In this document: positions 16,352 to 26,222 of the stretch, in pieces
Numbering within the stretch: the first letter of the stretch is position 1
Layout of the letters: each line of letters begins with the position of its first letter
DNA from: Fusobacterium ulcerans
GTDB taxonomy: Bacteria > Fusobacteriota > Fusobacteriia > Fusobacteriales > Fusobacteriaceae
Direction: 5' to 3'
Assembly: GCF_003019675.1 (NCBI RefSeq)
Contig: NZ_CP028105.1
Location: forward strand, 1,194,282 to 1,258,281
Length of the DNA stretch: 64,000 nucleotides
The notes under the pieces: generated by a model
The model's database searches: none
What the model was told of the DNA's origin: nothing
The model's input: only the letters and a program-made list of their open reading frames with translations
Made by a program: the position numbers and the translations under genes

Positions 16352-18580
16352 TTACATTCTTCCATTAATTGTTCTTGATAATACATCTAATTGTTGTTCT
16401 CTTGTTAATCTTACAAAGTTTACTGCATACCCAGATACTCTGATTGTAAGTTGTGGATATTTTTCAGGATTTTCCATTGCATCTTCTAACAATTCTCTGT
16501 CAAAAACATTGACATTAAGATGTTGTCCTCCTTCTGGAGTGAAGTATCCATCCATCATAGAAACAAGATTTTCTACTCTGTCTTCTTGAGTTTTTCCTAA
16601 TGCTCCTGGAGCTATTGCAAATGTATATGATATTCCATCATTTGAATGGTGGAATGGTAATTTTGCAACTGATGCAAGGGAAGCTATTGCTCCTCTAGTA
16701 TCTCTTCCATTCATTGGGTTTGCTCCTGGTGCAAATGGAGTTCCTGCTCTTCTTCCATCTGGAGTATTTCCTGTTTTCTTACCATATACAACGTTTGAAG
16801 TTATAGTAAGGATAGACTGAGTTGCTCTTGAATGTCTGTAAGTTTCATGTGTTCTTAAATAATTCATGAATTTCTCAGTAACTTTTACAGCAAGTTCATC
16901 TGTAGATTCTTCATTATTTCCATAAGGAATATAGTCTCCTTCTCTTTCAAAATCTACAATTAATCCCTCTTCATTTCTTATCACTTTTACTTTTGTATCT
17001 CTTATAGCTGCAAGTGAGTCAGCAACTATTGAAAGTCCTGCTATACCTGTAGCTTGAGTTCTTTCAATATCAAGATCATGTAACCCCATTTCAAATGCTT
17101 CATATGCATATTTATCATGCATATAGTGAATTATTTTTAAAGCATTTACATACACACCTGCAAGCCATTTCATCATTTGTTCAAATTTTTCAACTACTTC
17201 ATCAAATTCTAAATAATCTCCAGTTACAGGTTCAAATTTAGGTGCCACTTGAACTCCTGTTTTCTCGTCTTTTCCACCATTTAATGCATAAAGAAGAGTT
17301 TTAGCAAGATTTGCTCTAGCTCCAAAGAACTGCATTCCTTTTCCTATTTTCATAGGAGATACACAACAAGCTATTCCATAGTCATCTCCAAATTCTGGTC
17401 TCATTAAATCATCATTTTCATATTGAATAGAAGATGTATCTATTGATACTTTTGCACAATAGTTTTTCCAGTTTTCTGGAGAATTTACTGACCAAAGAAC
17501 TGTTAAATTTGGTTCTGGAGCTGGTCCTAGGTTATATAGAGTATGAAGATATCTGAAAGATGTCTTAGTTACAAGAGTTCTTCCATCTACACCTTGTCCT
17601 CCCAATGATTCAGTAGTCCATGTAGGATCTCCTGAGAATAGTGCATCATATTCAGGTGTTCTTAAGAATCTGATTATTCTTAGCTTTATTATAAATTGGT
17701 CTATAAGCTCCTGAGCTTCTTCTTCAGTTATAAGTCCAGCTTCAAGATCTCTTTGAATATAAATATCTAAGAAAGTCGAAGTTCTTCCTAATGACATAGC
17801 AGCTCCATCTTGATCTTTAGTTGCTGCAAGATATCCAAAGTATACAAATTGTACAGCTTCTTTTGCATTTTCTGCTGGTCTTGTAACGTCAAAACCATAA
17901 GAAGCACACATTTTTACAAATCTTTTTAATGCTTGAATTTGCTCATGAGTTTCTTCTCTTCTTCTGATAGTTTCATCATCCATTTCAGGAATTTCTAATA
18001 TTTTCATTTGATTTTTCTTATCTTCTATTAGTCTATCTATTCCATAAAGAGCTACTCTTCTGTAATCCCCTATTATTCTTCCTCTTCCATAAGCATCAGG
18101 AAGTCCAGTTATAATCCCATATTTTCTTGCTGCTTTCATTTCATCAGTATATGCAGAGAAAACTCCTTCATTATGAGTTTTTCTATATTTTGTAAATATT
18201 TCTTCTGTCATTGGATCAATTTTATATCCAAAAGCTTCTAGAGAATTTTTTACCATTCTAAGTCCACCTTTTGGATAGATTCCTCTTTTTAGAGGAGCAT
18301 CAGTTTGAAGTCCAACAATAGCCTCAGCATCTTTTTCAATATATCCAGGTCCATAAGCATCAATTGCTTGAGGTTTTTTTGTTTCAGCATCATAGATACC
18401 TTTTTCCCTTTCCTCTTTAAACATTTCAGTAAGCTTATCCCATACTTTCTTGGTATTTTCAGTGGATTTAACTAAAAAAGATTCATCTCCTTCATACGGA
18501 GTGTAGTTGCATTGTATAAAATCTCTTACATTTATCTCTTTTTGCCAAAGGTCCCCTTTAAAACCATTCCAATATTTCAT
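16352..18580 (-). CDS. pflB: formate C-acetyltransferase (pyruvate formate-lyase)
   Basis: 742 aa, close to the family norm (about 750-760). Active-site cysteines C405-C406 in GIACCVSPM, followed by [19 protein letters not shown]. Glycyl-radical site G717 in [13 protein letters not shown] near the C-terminus. It converts pyruvate and CoA to acetyl-CoA and formate in anaerobic fermentation, in the cytosol. SD GAGGTATC before ATG 18580. Transcription is probably governed by the ZTP riboswitch at 18795-18870, linking formate production to one-carbon/purine demand. Confidence 0.98.
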   Translation of the reverse strand: MKYWNGFKGDLWQKEINVRDFIQCNYTPYEGDESFLVKSTENTKKVWDKLTEMFKEEREKGIYDAETKKPQAIDAYGPGYIEKDAEAIVGLQTDAPLKRGIYPKGGLRMVKNSLEAFGYKIDPMTEEIFTKYRKTHNEGVFSAYTDEMKAARKYGIITGLPDAYGRGRIIGDYRRVALYGIDRLIEDKKNQMKILEIPEMDDETIRRREETHEQIQALKRFVKMCASYGFDVTRPAENAKEAVQFVYFGYLAATKDQDGAAMSLGRTSTFLDIYIQRDLEAGLITEEEAQELIDQFIIKLRIIRFLRTPEYDALFSGDPTWTTESLGGQGVDGRTLVTKTSFRYLHTLYNLGPAPEPNLTVLWSVNSPENWKNYCAKVSIDTSSIQYENDDLMRPEFGDDYGIACCVSPMKIGKGMQFFGARANLAKTLLYALNGGKDEKTGVQVAPKFEPVTGDYLEFDEVVEKFEQMMKWLAGVYVNALKIIHYMHDKYAYEAFEMGLHDLDIERTQATGIAGLSIVADSLAAIRDTKVKVIRNEEGLIVDFEREGDYIPYGNNEESTDELAVKVTEKFMNYLRTHETYRHSRATQSILTITSNVVYGKKTGNTPDGRRAGTPFAPGANPMNGRDTRGAIASLASVAKLPFHHSNDGISYTFAIAPGALGKTQEDRVENLVSMMDGYFTPEGGQHLNVNVFDRELLEDAMENPEKYPQLTIRVSGYAVNFVRLTREQQLDVLSRTINGRM

Positions 18581-18767
18581 TATGATACCTCCTCATAAAA
18601 TAAAAACTTAATATTTAAAAGCTGAATGATATCAGTTTTACTAACTGTTTAAAATATTTATACTTTTCATTGATCCTTTTTATATATTTTTATTTTATCA
18701 TTCCTTATAAATTAAGTCAACAATTATATTTGATATTTTTTTATTATCTTTTCCTAAAAAAATGTAT

Positions 18768-18809
18768 AAAAAAAACCGACAATCTAGGCTTGTTCGCCCA
18801 GACGGTCGG
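18768..18809 (-). terminator. riboswitch expression-platform terminator
   Basis: On the minus strand CCGAC(CGTCTGGGC) pairs with (GCCTAGATT)GTCGG around loop GAACAA, followed by eight T. The 5' arm includes the aptamer's CCGTCTGGGC segment, so ligand binding and termination are mutually exclusive. Confidence 0.85.
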
Positions 18810-18870
18810 CATTGTCATCGTTATACTTCATGTGGTTAATTCCACGTTCCGTCAGTCATATAACTGATAT
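18795..18870 (-). promoter_or_regulatory. ZTP/ZMP riboswitch (pfl motif)
   Basis: Minus-strand RNA from 18870 to 18795: stem-loop GACTGACGGAACGTGG...CCACATG, linker, then GCCGACCGTCTGGGCG. The conserved 3' element CCG(C/U)CUGGGC and the 5' GGAACGUGG subdomain define the pfl motif, which senses the purine intermediate ZMP/ZTP (AICAR phosphates), a signal of 10-formyl-THF shortage. From memory the sequence is essentially the F. ulcerans aptamer solved structurally. Ligand binding should prevent the terminator at 18768-18809 and turn on pflB, 190 nt downstream. Confidence 0.93.
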
Positions 18871-18871
18871 A

Positions 18872-18900
18872 ATATTAACATTTTACAATCTTCTTGTCAA
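18872..18900 (-). promoter_or_regulatory. promoter for the ZTP riboswitch-pflB transcript
   Basis: Minus strand TTGACA (18895-18900), 17-nt spacer, TAATAT (18872-18877), placing the transcript start just ahead of the aptamer. Confidence 0.75.
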
Positions 18901-18942
18901 TAAAAATATAGGTTTTTGTAGTATAAATTACACTACAAACAT

Positions 18943-19674
18943 TTATATTGCTTCAAAGTTCCTAACTATGATATCTCTCACTTTGATATTCAAATTTTTT
19001 AGTTCTTCCTTAGGAATATCTTCTACAAAAATTGGTTCATCTACAACTAAAGTTACTAGTTTCCCTCTATTCATTTTAAGAGTTCCTCTTTTTTGAATAT
19101 CATATGTCCCTTTTAATGTAAGTGGAACAATAATTCCTTTAGTTTCAGTAGCTAATTTAAAGCTCCCTTTTTTAAAGCTTAACACATTTCCATTGATTGT
19201 CCTTTCTCCCTCTGGAAAAATTACAGTAGGATACCCTTTTTTTATAAGTTCTACAGCTTTTTTCATATCTTTAATTCCTTCTCTTGGATTTTCTCTATTG
19301 AGAAAAACACAGTTGCTTTTCTTCATCCAAGTCCCAAAAAAAGGCCAAGATTTCATCTCATGTTTTGCTACAAATCCTACATCCATATGTAATGCTGTAA
19401 CTATTGCTGGTATATCAAGATTGCTTTGATGATTACATACAAAAATTATCCCTTTAGTTTTATCTAAAGAATTTATTGCTCTTCTATTCTTGTATTTTAC
19501 TCTTAATTTTACATTTAGACTTCCTAATACCATCTTTGAAAGCCATTTTAATTTTCTTCTTGAGTATTCTACTCTTTTTCTTTCACTTAAAAAATGAATC
19601 CTTGGAAGGTAAAATATACTTATAAATATAAACAAAAAGAAACCTGTTGATGAAGCTAAAATCAAACCTAACAT
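18943..19674 (-). CDS. plsC: 1-acyl-sn-glycerol-3-phosphate acyltransferase
   Basis: 243 aa from ATG 19674, which has GGAGG five bases upstream; the in-frame GTG at 19686 overlaps that SD. One N-terminal membrane anchor (LGLILASSTGFFLFIFISIFY), the catalytic NHQSNLD (H-x4-D) and FPEGERTINGN (glycerol-phosphate binding) identify a PlsC-type LPA acyltransferase. It makes phosphatidic acid at the inner membrane. It follows recX by a few nucleotides and ends the recA-side operon. Confidence 0.92.
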   Translation of the reverse strand: MLGLILASSTGFFLFIFISIFYLPRIHFLSERKRVEYSRRKLKWLSKMVLGSLNVKLRVKYKNRRAINSLDKTKGIIFVCNHQSNLDIPAIVTALHMDVGFVAKHEMKSWPFFGTWMKKSNCVFLNRENPREGIKDMKKAVELIKKGYPTVIFPEGERTINGNVLSFKKGSFKLATETKGIIVPLTLKGTYDIQKRGTLKMNRGKLVTLVVDEPIFVEDIPKEELKNLNIKVRDIIVRNFEAI

Positions 19675-19687
19675 TTTATCCTCCACA

Positions 19688-20233
19688 TTACTCCAGCTCT
19701 GACACTGCTTTTTTTATGTCCTGATATTCAAAGCCCTTTCTCATCAAAGAAAGTATCTTTTTTTCTTTTTCTTTATCCCCAAGTCTGATCCATAATTTTT
19801 TTATCTCTTCTAATTCTTTTACAGAATTTTCTCTTATGATTTCTTTTATTATCTCTTGAGAAACTCCTTTTTGAAAAAGCATGAATTCCATCTTTTTCTT
19901 TCCATAATTATGATTTCTTACATAACTTCTTCCATATTCGTAGTCATCTAAATAGTTTTTTTCCCTAAATTCTTCTATAATTTTATCTATTATATTCTTT
20001 TCTCTATATTTTAGCAATAGTTTAGTTTTTAATTCCTTGATTGAATAATCTTGTTTTGATAAAAGGAAATACCCCATACTTAAAGCTCTTAATCTGATAA
20101 GTGCCTCATATTCTTCATCTGTAAGGAACTCCTTATTCTTCAAATCAAATTCTGTTATAGTATTTTTATTCAAATCTATATAGAATATCTCATCAAAATA
20201 TATCTTATTGCCTTTTAAATTAAACTTCTTCAA
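19688..20233 (-). CDS. recX: RecA regulator RecX
   Basis: 181 aa. Three-helix repeats: [29 protein letters not shown], then [23 protein letters not shown], then [11 protein letters not shown], the usual RecX architecture. RecX binds and modulates RecA filaments. It starts with TTG at 20233, preceded by GGGAG at 9-nt spacing, and overlaps the 3' end of recA by 14 nt, so it is translationally coupled to recA. Confidence 0.9.
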   Translation of the reverse strand: MKKFNLKGNKIYFDEIFYIDLNKNTITEFDLKNKEFLTDEEYEALIRLRALSMGYFLLSKQDYSIKELKTKLLLKYREKNIIDKIIEEFREKNYLDDYEYGRSYVRNHNYGKKKMEFMLFQKGVSQEIIKEIIRENSVKELEEIKKLWIRLGDKEKEKKILSLMRKGFEYQDIKKAVSELE

Positions 20234-21311
20234 AACTTAATACTCCCTCTTTGGCCTCCGGTTTCTCAGTTTCTATTTCTTCTTTTTTTTCTGATTTTAT
20301 AGCTTTTTTTACTTCTTCTTCTATTTTTTCAAGAAGTTCTACTTCAGTTTCAAGTCTTACTTTTACATTTTCTTTTCCCTGTCCAAGTCTAATATCTCCA
20401 AAACTAAACCAAGCCCCTGATTTTGCAACTATATCCTTTTCAATAGCCATATCAAGTATTTCTCCCACTCTTGATATTCCTTTTCCATACATTATTTGGA
20501 ATGCTGCTTCTTTAAATGGTGGAGCTATTTTATTTTTAGTTACTTTAACAACAGTTTCATTCCCAATTACCTCATCACCTTGTTTTACTGACCCTATTCT
20601 TTTTACTTCCATTCTTACTGATGAATAAAATTTTAAAGCTTTTCCTCCAGTAGTTGTAGTTTGAGGTCCAAATCCAAATCCACCTATTTTATCTCTGATT
20701 TGGTTTATAAATATCATTGTAGTTTTTGATTTATTTAATGTAGCAGTAAGTTTTCTTAAAGCTTTTGACATAAGTCTAGCTTGAAGTCCCATCTGCTGAT
20801 CTCCCATTTCTCCATCTATTTCTACTTTTGGTACAAGTGCAGCTACTGAGTCTACAATTATAGCATCTACAGCTCCTGATCTTACCAGCATATCTGCTAT
20901 TTCTAAAGCTTGTTCTCCATAGTCTGGCTGTGATATAAGAAGTTCATCTACATCTACTCCTAAAGCCTTAGCATATACAGGATCCAAAGCATGCTCTGCA
21001 TCTATAAAAGCTACTATTCCCCCTGCTTTTTGTGCTTCTGCTGCTATATGAAGTGCTATTGTTGTTTTTCCTGAACTTTCAGCCCCATATATTTCAACTA
21101 CTCTTCCTCTTGGCACTCCTCCCAAACCTAATGCTGCATCTAGGTTTATACTTCCAGTTGAGATAACCTCTATATTCATTTCCTGATTGTCACCAAGTTT
21201 CATTATAGATCCTTCACCAAAATCTTTTTTTATCTGTTTCATTGCAAGTTCTAATGCTTTTTCTTTTTCACTCACTTCACGGTTTTTTTCTGTATTCTTT
21301 GCTTTTGCCAT
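20220..21311 (-). CDS. recA: recombinase RecA
   Basis: 363 aa. Walker A GAESSGKT, Walker [14 protein letters not shown]1/L2 loops ([47 protein letters not shown]) and acidic C-tail. It performs strand exchange, activates LexA/CI-type autoproteolysis, and so would trigger the repressor encoded at 50.7-51.5 kb. Only 19 nt separate it from the glycosyltransferase gene upstream, and I see no dedicated promoter or SOS-type palindrome in that gap. It may be read from the LPS operon or from a promoter inside the preceding gene. Confidence 0.99.
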   Translation of the reverse strand: MAKAKNTEKNREVSEKEKALELAMKQIKKDFGEGSIMKLGDNQEMNIEVISTGSINLDAALGLGGVPRGRVVEIYGAESSGKTTIALHIAAEAQKAGGIVAFIDAEHALDPVYAKALGVDVDELLISQPDYGEQALEIADMLVRSGAVDAIIVDSVAALVPKVEIDGEMGDQQMGLQARLMSKALRKLTATLNKSKTTMIFINQIRDKIGGFGFGPQTTTTGGKALKFYSSVRMEVKRIGSVKQGDEVIGNETVVKVTKNKIAPPFKEAAFQIMYGKGISRVGEILDMAIEKDIVAKSGAWFSFGDIRLGQGKENVKVRLETEVELLEKIEEEVKKAIKSEKKEEIETEKPEAKEGVLSFEEV

Positions 21312-21330
21312 CTCTTATTCACCACTTCCT

Positions 21331-22317
21331 TCATATTTTTACACTATTTTCTATTGTTTCAAAAACTTCTTTTCCTGTTATCTGCCTCATACAATTAAAA
21401 TGACCTTTAGGGCATTCTTTATCTCCATGCAGACTGCAAGGAGAGCATTTTATATTCTTATCTATTAATACAGTATTATTACCAAAGTCAAACATTTCTG
21501 GACTTGTAGGTCCGAATATTACAAATGTTTTACATTTTACTCCTCTTGCTATATGAAAAGGTCCTGAGTCATTTGTAACAAGAAAAGAAGCTCTTGATAA
21601 AAGTGCTCCACTCTCTTTAAGAGAAAGCTTTCCAGCCATATTGATTGTATGACCTCCACTTATTTTATCTATTTCATTACAAAGTTCTTCATCTTCTTTT
21701 CCACCAATAAGGACAGTTTCTTTCCCATATTTTTCATAAATTAGATTTGCAAGTTCTCCAAATCCTTCTTTTGTCCATTTTTTAGTATTTTTTGAAGCCC
21801 CTGGTGCCATTACAGGTAAACCCTCATATTCTTTATGTGTCTCATCTTTTTCAGAAAAAGCAAAGCTTATGTCTTCACCTTTATATTCAATTCCAAAATC
21901 TTTAAATGCACCAAAATAGTTTTTAACTATTGTATTATCAACTTTATATTTTATCAATCTCATTTTTACAAGAAGAGTTTTCCACCAGCTTCTTTTTCTG
22001 TAAGTGAAAGTTTTTACTCCAATGTTTTTTGAAATAACTTTTGATCTTATTTTAGAATGAAGATCAAATATATAGTCATATCCATTTTTTTTCAGTTCTT
22101 TACCAAATTTCTCCATATTATGAAGTCCATCATTCTTTTCCTTATTGAACACTATAACATTATCAATATATGGAACTCCCTCTATAGAATCCTTAAATTT
22201 GTCCAAAACCAAAAAATCTATAGATGCTTCTGGATATTTTTCTTTAAATGCTTTCAATACAGGGGTAGTCAATATGATATCTCCTATTGAGCTCAGCCTG
22301 ATAACCAGTATTTTCAC
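21331..22317 (-). CDS. ADP-heptose:LPS heptosyltransferase (GT9)
   Basis: 328 aa from a GTG start (22315-22317). GT9 N-motif KILVIRLSSIGDIILTTPVLKAFKEKYP; C-terminal VTNDSGPFHIARGVKCKTFVIFGPTSPEMF with the D/H of the donor site; then the LPCSLHG-like CSPCSLHGDKECPKGHFNCM, a Cys-rich tail common in heptosyltransferase II-type proteins. It adds heptose to the LPS inner core on the cytosolic face. It overlaps the upstream kinase gene by 4 nt. Confidence 0.9.
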   Translation of the reverse strand: MKILVIRLSSIGDIILTTPVLKAFKEKYPEASIDFLVLDKFKDSIEGVPYIDNVIVFNKEKNDGLHNMEKFGKELKKNGYDYIFDLHSKIRSKVISKNIGVKTFTYRKRSWWKTLLVKMRLIKYKVDNTIVKNYFGAFKDFGIEYKGEDISFAFSEKDETHKEYEGLPVMAPGASKNTKKWTKEGFGELANLIYEKYGKETVLIGGKEDEELCNEIDKISGGHTINMAGKLSLKESGALLSRASFLVTNDSGPFHIARGVKCKTFVIFGPTSPEMFDFGNNTVLIDKNIKCSPCSLHGDKECPKGHFNCMRQITGKEVFETIENSVKI

Positions 22318-23012
22318 TTTTTTCTTCTCCTAATACTCTTTAATTTCATCTTGAACTTTGAAAGCAGTGTCAAGTACCCCCTTAACATCTTAGCTCCTTT
22401 AAAATAGATATTATCCTTATCAAAATCTATTTTTTTAGGACAGCTTTCTTCAAGATACATAAATTCAAAACTCTTTCCAAAATTTCCATATTTATTTTTT
22501 TCTAACTTTGTGTCTATAAGATAAACTTCATTATCTTTTATTAAAAAATTGTTCAAGTGAGAATCTCCATGAAGAAAACCTAACTCATGTATTTTTTTTA
22601 ATTCATAACTTATTAACTCTATATCTCTAAAATTGCTTTCTCTCCCATCAATATATGAATAGATAAGATATGAATCTACTACAGCTAATCCTTCTTTTTT
22701 TTCTACAGCCAGTCTAGGTTCAGCTCCATTTAATCCAACTTCTCTTATTTTTTCTATATTTTGAAATTCTCTCCTACTTTCACTTCCTCTAAATATAGAA
22801 AGGAATCTCTGCCATTTTCTACTGTTTTTTTCAATAGGATGTTTATACACAAGCCTTTCTTCATCTATTTCTATAAGTGCTACATAGCTCCTTTGATCAT
22901 CTTTTAGTATTTTTATAATTTTATATTCCTTATTTTCAATTCTTTCATACAGTTTCCTGTCTTTTTTTTCTTTGTAGTATAAAAAAATATTCCCCAGTTT
23001 TTCTTTATCCAT
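22314..23012 (-). CDS. LPS core kinase (RfaY/WaaP-like)
   Basis: 232 aa, protein-kinase-like fold. The catalytic loop LHGDSHLNNFLI (HGD..x..N) and metal-binding LIDTKLEKNKYG (D replacing DFG context) fit the lipopolysaccharide kinase families that phosphorylate core heptose or Kdo. The N-terminal half carries VALIEIDEERLVYKHP with a likely ATP-binding lysine. It sits within the heptosyltransferase run and is probably in the same operon. Which sugar is phosphorylated cannot be told. Confidence 0.82.
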   Translation of the reverse strand: MDKEKLGNIFLYYKEKKDRKLYERIENKEYKIIKILKDDQRSYVALIEIDEERLVYKHPIEKNSRKWQRFLSIFRGSESRREFQNIEKIREVGLNGAEPRLAVEKKEGLAVVDSYLIYSYIDGRESNFRDIELISYELKKIHELGFLHGDSHLNNFLIKDNEVYLIDTKLEKNKYGNFGKSFEFMYLEESCPKKIDFDKDNIYFKGAKMLRGYLTLLSKFKMKLKSIRRRKK

Positions 23013-23016
23013 AAAA

Positions 23017-24036
23017 TCAGACTCTCTCTATTATTTTCAGTATTTCATTCAATACTATTTCTGGTCTTATATCCAACATACATTTGAAATGTTTTTGAGG
23101 GCATTTATCTCCTCCATGAAGTGAACATGGTCTACATGGCAGCCCTTCTGTTTCAAATATCACACTATTTTTAGACCATGGAAAAAATCCCAGTTCTTTT
23201 ACAGTAGGACCAAATATTGCAAGTATTTTAACATCCTTCCATGCTGAAGCTATGTGTATAGGAGATGAATCATTTGTTACAACCAGCTCTGATCTCTTTA
23301 TAAGTTCTGCAAGTTCCAAGAGAGAAGTTTTCCCTCTGAAATCAACTACATTTCCACCAGTTACAATATTCAGAGCTAACTCATCTGCTCCACCTATTAT
23401 CCCAGTTATTATATCTTCTCTATTCTTTAATTGCCCAATTATTTCATTAAAATATTCAAGAGGCCATTTTTTAGTAAACCACTTACTGCCAGGTGCCAGC
23501 AGTATAAGTTTTTTCCCTTCATATTCTTTTAGCATTTCATTTATTTTTTTTACATCTTGTTCATTTGGATATAATTCTATTTCATACCTTTTATTTTCTT
23601 TTCCAGAAACAAAAGATAATAGTTTTTCTACCTCATGTTTCTTTTTGTCATAAGGAATTTTTTCTGTATATAGAAAAGAAGCTGCTGCATTTTTATATCC
23701 TTTTCTTACAGGAGAACCTGTCAACCACGACAAAACAGAACTTCTCAAATATCTATGAGGAGTTATTACCAGATTAAAATTTTCATATTTTAACCTTTTC
23801 CCCAGCTGATATATTCCTTTCAATCCTTTATGTTTTCCTCTTTTATCATACTCTATTATCTCACTTATATTAGGATTATTCCTCAATATAGAAGCTCCTG
23901 CTGGTGTTGTAACATAAGTTATATCACTCCAGGGATACACTTCTTTCAGCTTTTTTACCAATGGTGTAGAGAGGACTATATCTCCTATAAAAGCTGTGTG
24001 TATTATTAATATTCTAATTTTTACCACCTTCCTCAA
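23017..24036 (-). CDS. heptosyltransferase II-like glycosyltransferase (GT9)
   Basis: 339 aa. RILIIHTAFIGDIVLSTPLVKKLKEVYP at the N-terminus; ILLAPGSKWFTKKWP (family 'lapGas...KrWp'), VTNDSSPIHIASAWKDVKILAIFGPTVKELGFFP and PCRPCSLHGGDKCPQKHFKCM define a heptosyltransferase of the RfaF type. The start is uncertain: the longest frame begins TTG at 24036, overlapping the previous gene by 23 nt; GTG at 24027 is possible. Inner-core LPS assembly. Confidence 0.88.
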   Translation of the reverse strand: MRKVVKIRILIIHTAFIGDIVLSTPLVKKLKEVYPWSDITYVTTPAGASILRNNPNISEIIEYDKRGKHKGLKGIYQLGKRLKYENFNLVITPHRYLRSSVLSWLTGSPVRKGYKNAAASFLYTEKIPYDKKKHEVEKLLSFVSGKENKRYEIELYPNEQDVKKINEMLKEYEGKKLILLAPGSKWFTKKWPLEYFNEIIGQLKNREDIITGIIGGADELALNIVTGGNVVDFRGKTSLLELAELIKRSELVVTNDSSPIHIASAWKDVKILAIFGPTVKELGFFPWSKNSVIFETEGLPCRPCSLHGGDKCPQKHFKCMLDIRPEIVLNEILKIIERV

Positions 24037-25054
24037 GCTTCAAGGCTCTTTCTAAGGCCAAAATCAGCTCAAGTTCCATATTTTTATCATACTTATCAAA
24101 GTATGGATTATTATAGTCTTCTGATGGATTATTCTGATCTGGTATTAGATAAAATACTTTATCATTTCCAAGAATTCCCCATCTTGTAGGACTTTGTGTT
24201 TTTTTAGCTGGATAAATCGCAACTATTCTTTTTTTCAATGCTCCTGCTATATGAGTAGGCCCTGTTGAAGCTCCAAAATATACATCTGCTCTGTCTATTA
24301 TTGCTGCTATATTTAAAAGTTCTCCACCATTAGCATATAAATATACACCTTTTTCCAAAGAATCTTTTACAAGTTTTTCTCCTCTTTCTTCTTCAGAAAT
24401 ATGACATGTAATTATAACAGCTACCTCTGGATTCCTTCTTTTAAAATTCATAATAAGATTTGCATACTCTTCATCTTTTATATTCTTTGCAGACCCGCCA
24501 ATAAATGGATTTATCACTAAGGCCTGCCCATTTATATCATTCATTTTAAAGAAAAGTTCTGCTGCATTTCTATGTTTTTCTTCATAATTCATCTTAGTAT
24601 TTAATTCATATACTTTTTGATAAAGTTCTTTATCTAATTTTCTAACAAGATCAAGATTATATTTTCCCTCATTTTTTATAGATTTTGACCTTTTCTGCCA
24701 TACTCCCTTGTTGAAAGTAAAAATAGATGAAAGTTTAGATATAGGTCCTATTTTAACTTTTGCTTTACTTGCTCTTGCCAGTTTTGCTACAAAAGAGTCA
24801 TTATACAATGCAATAAATACATCTGCCTTAAAATATGCTATTTTTTCTATAAGTTCACTTTGAGAATATTCATCTATTTTCAGAATTCTATCTATATAAG
24901 GAAGATTTTTTACAATCTCATAGTTATATTTTCTTACTAAAACTACCAGTTCTGCATTAGGGTACATTTTTTTTATCATAAAAAAACTAGGAATAGACAA
25001 TATTAAATCCCCTATTTTATCAGTTCTGGAAACTATTATTCTTTTTATATCCAT
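24014..25054 (-). CDS. glycosyltransferase family 9 protein
   Basis: 346 aa. N-motif IKRIIVSRTDKIGDLILSIPSFFMIKKMYP and the donor-site region VYFGASTGPTHIAGALKKRIVAIYP show GT9 membership, with ASTGPTH replacing the usual NDSGPxH. It lacks the Cys-rich tail of its two neighbours, so it may transfer a different sugar (Kdo- or heptose-linked) to the LPS core. SD GGGAG before ATG 25054. Second gene of the LPS operon. Confidence 0.85.
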   Translation of the reverse strand: MDIKRIIVSRTDKIGDLILSIPSFFMIKKMYPNAELVVLVRKYNYEIVKNLPYIDRILKIDEYSQSELIEKIAYFKADVFIALYNDSFVAKLARASKAKVKIGPISKLSSIFTFNKGVWQKRSKSIKNEGKYNLDLVRKLDKELYQKVYELNTKMNYEEKHRNAAELFFKMNDINGQALVINPFIGGSAKNIKDEEYANLIMNFKRRNPEVAVIITCHISEEERGEKLVKDSLEKGVYLYANGGELLNIAAIIDRADVYFGASTGPTHIAGALKKRIVAIYPAKKTQSPTRWGILGNDKVFYLIPDQNNPSEDYNNPYFDKYDKNMELELILALERALKLEEGGKN

Positions 25055-25069
25055 TGTCAGCTCCCTCTA

Positions 25070-25840
25070 TCAGTTTTTCTTATTTATGTAACTTCCATTC
25101 TTATATATTTCTCTGAGCTTAAAATATTTTACCATTGAGTACATAGAACTTGTACTTGCTAAGAGAAATCCCTCTACTCCATCTAAAAATCCAAGTCTTA
25201 TAATATACATTCTTATAAATTTATACATTGGATTAAAAATTATCTGTCCTATACTTGCTTTTTTTCCTTTTTTGTAGTATTCCAAAGCACCTTCAGTAGT
25301 ATAACGATTGAATTTAGAAAAATAATCCTCTAAAGTCAGATAACTATGGTGATATATATCTTCTTTTATTTTATATACTTCTTCTTGTGTCACAAAACTT
25401 TCATGTACTGTATTATCATTAAATCTTCCTGCTGTTTTCAAAAAAAGTCTTACAGCATAAGATGTTCCCCATCCTCCATGTTTTATTTGTTTTCCAAAAC
25501 ACACAGAGAGCCTGTTTATTTCATATACTTTTTTATCTTCATTTCCATTTATTATTTCTAATATTTTCTGTTTCAATTCAGGAGAAAGTTCTTCATCTGC
25601 ATCTACTGCTAATATCCATTTTCCATTACAGCTTTCTATTGAAGTATTTCTTTGTTTTCCATATCCAAGCCATGGCTGATGTATAAATCTAGCTTTATAA
25701 TTTTCAGCAATCTCTTTAGTTCTATCAGTAGAGCCACTATCTACAATAACTATCTCATCACATATATCAGCTAAAGCCTTCAAAGTTCTCTCTAAGTTTC
25801 TTTCTTCATTGAAAGTCATTATTGCCGCTGATAATTTCAT
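25070..25840 (-). CDS. family 2 glycosyltransferase, LPS-core type (WaaE/KdtX-like)
   Basis: 256 aa, GT-A fold. LSAAIMTFNEERNLERTLKALADICDEIVIVDSGSTDRTKEIA is the classic N-terminus; AVDADEELSPEL holds the DxD-type metal site; QPWLGYGKQRN is characteristic of WaaE-like beta-1,4-glucosyltransferases acting on core heptose. First gene of the five-gene LPS locus, 16 nt before the next. SD GGGAGGAATTG before ATG 25840. Confidence 0.87.
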   Translation of the reverse strand: MKLSAAIMTFNEERNLERTLKALADICDEIVIVDSGSTDRTKEIAENYKARFIHQPWLGYGKQRNTSIESCNGKWILAVDADEELSPELKQKILEIINGNEDKKVYEINRLSVCFGKQIKHGGWGTSYAVRLFLKTAGRFNDNTVHESFVTQEEVYKIKEDIYHHSYLTLEDYFSKFNRYTTEGALEYYKKGKKASIGQIIFNPMYKFIRMYIIRLGFLDGVEGFLLASTSSMYSMVKYFKLREIYKNGSYINKKN

Positions 25841-25876
25841 ACAATTCCTCCCAAAAACTTTTATATCAATACACTA

Positions 25877-25904
25877 ATTATATCAAATATCACTTCTTTT
25901 TCAA
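25877..25904 (-). promoter_or_regulatory. candidate promoter of the LPS-recA gene run
   Basis: Minus strand TTGAAA (25899-25904), 16-nt spacer, TATAAT (25877-25882), about 37 nt upstream of the GT2 start. It is the only good promoter I see before recA on this strand. Confidence 0.55.
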
Positions 25905-25933
25905 AGCAAATATCTTTGTTCAAAAAAAGAAAA

Positions 25934-25958
25934 AAGATGAACCGGCCAAGCTCATCTT
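25934..25958 (-). terminator. terminator downstream of tRNA-Met
   Basis: AAGATGA/TCATCTT stem with GC-rich interior, then TTTTTTC on the minus strand. Confidence 0.65.
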
Positions 25959-26034
25959 CTTCCATAAAAATATTTAGGGTTAGACTACAACATATGAATC
26001 TAAAAAGTGGGGTTTAAAAAAATTATTTGGAATA

Positions 26035-26111
26035 TGGTGCCTAGAAATGGATTCGAACCATCGACCGTACGGGTATGAACCGTATGCTCTAGCCAACTGA
26101 GCTATCTAGGC
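26035..26111 (-). tRNA. tRNA-Met (anticodon CAT)
   Basis: 77 nt including encoded CCA. Acceptor GCCTAGA/TCTAGGC with A discriminator, D-arm AGCTCAGTTGGCTAGAGC, anticodon loop TTCATAC on stem TACGG/CCGTA, T-arm GGTTCGAATCC. It is not the initiator form. A lysidine-modified tRNA-Ile(CAT) cannot be excluded without identity analysis. Confidence 0.9.
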
Positions 26112-26180
26112 ATATGATTATTAATAGTACACTACTTTTTATCTTTTGTCAATATTTTTTTGTTTTTATGTTGTAAAAAA

Positions 26181-26202
26181 GACACGCCTATTGTGACGTG
26201 TC
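26181..26202. terminator. bidirectional terminator
   Basis: GACACG/CGTGTC stem with 10-nt loop, T-runs on both sides. Terminates the rubredoxin transcript on the minus strand. Confidence 0.75.
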
Positions 26203-26222
26203 CTTTTTTAAGACTTTTTCAC

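Noticed and set aside
20251..20628. ORFs antisense to recA, pgk, gap, hemB and other genes
   Set aside because: They lack SDs and recognisable domains, and their composition mirrors the codon bias of the opposite strand.
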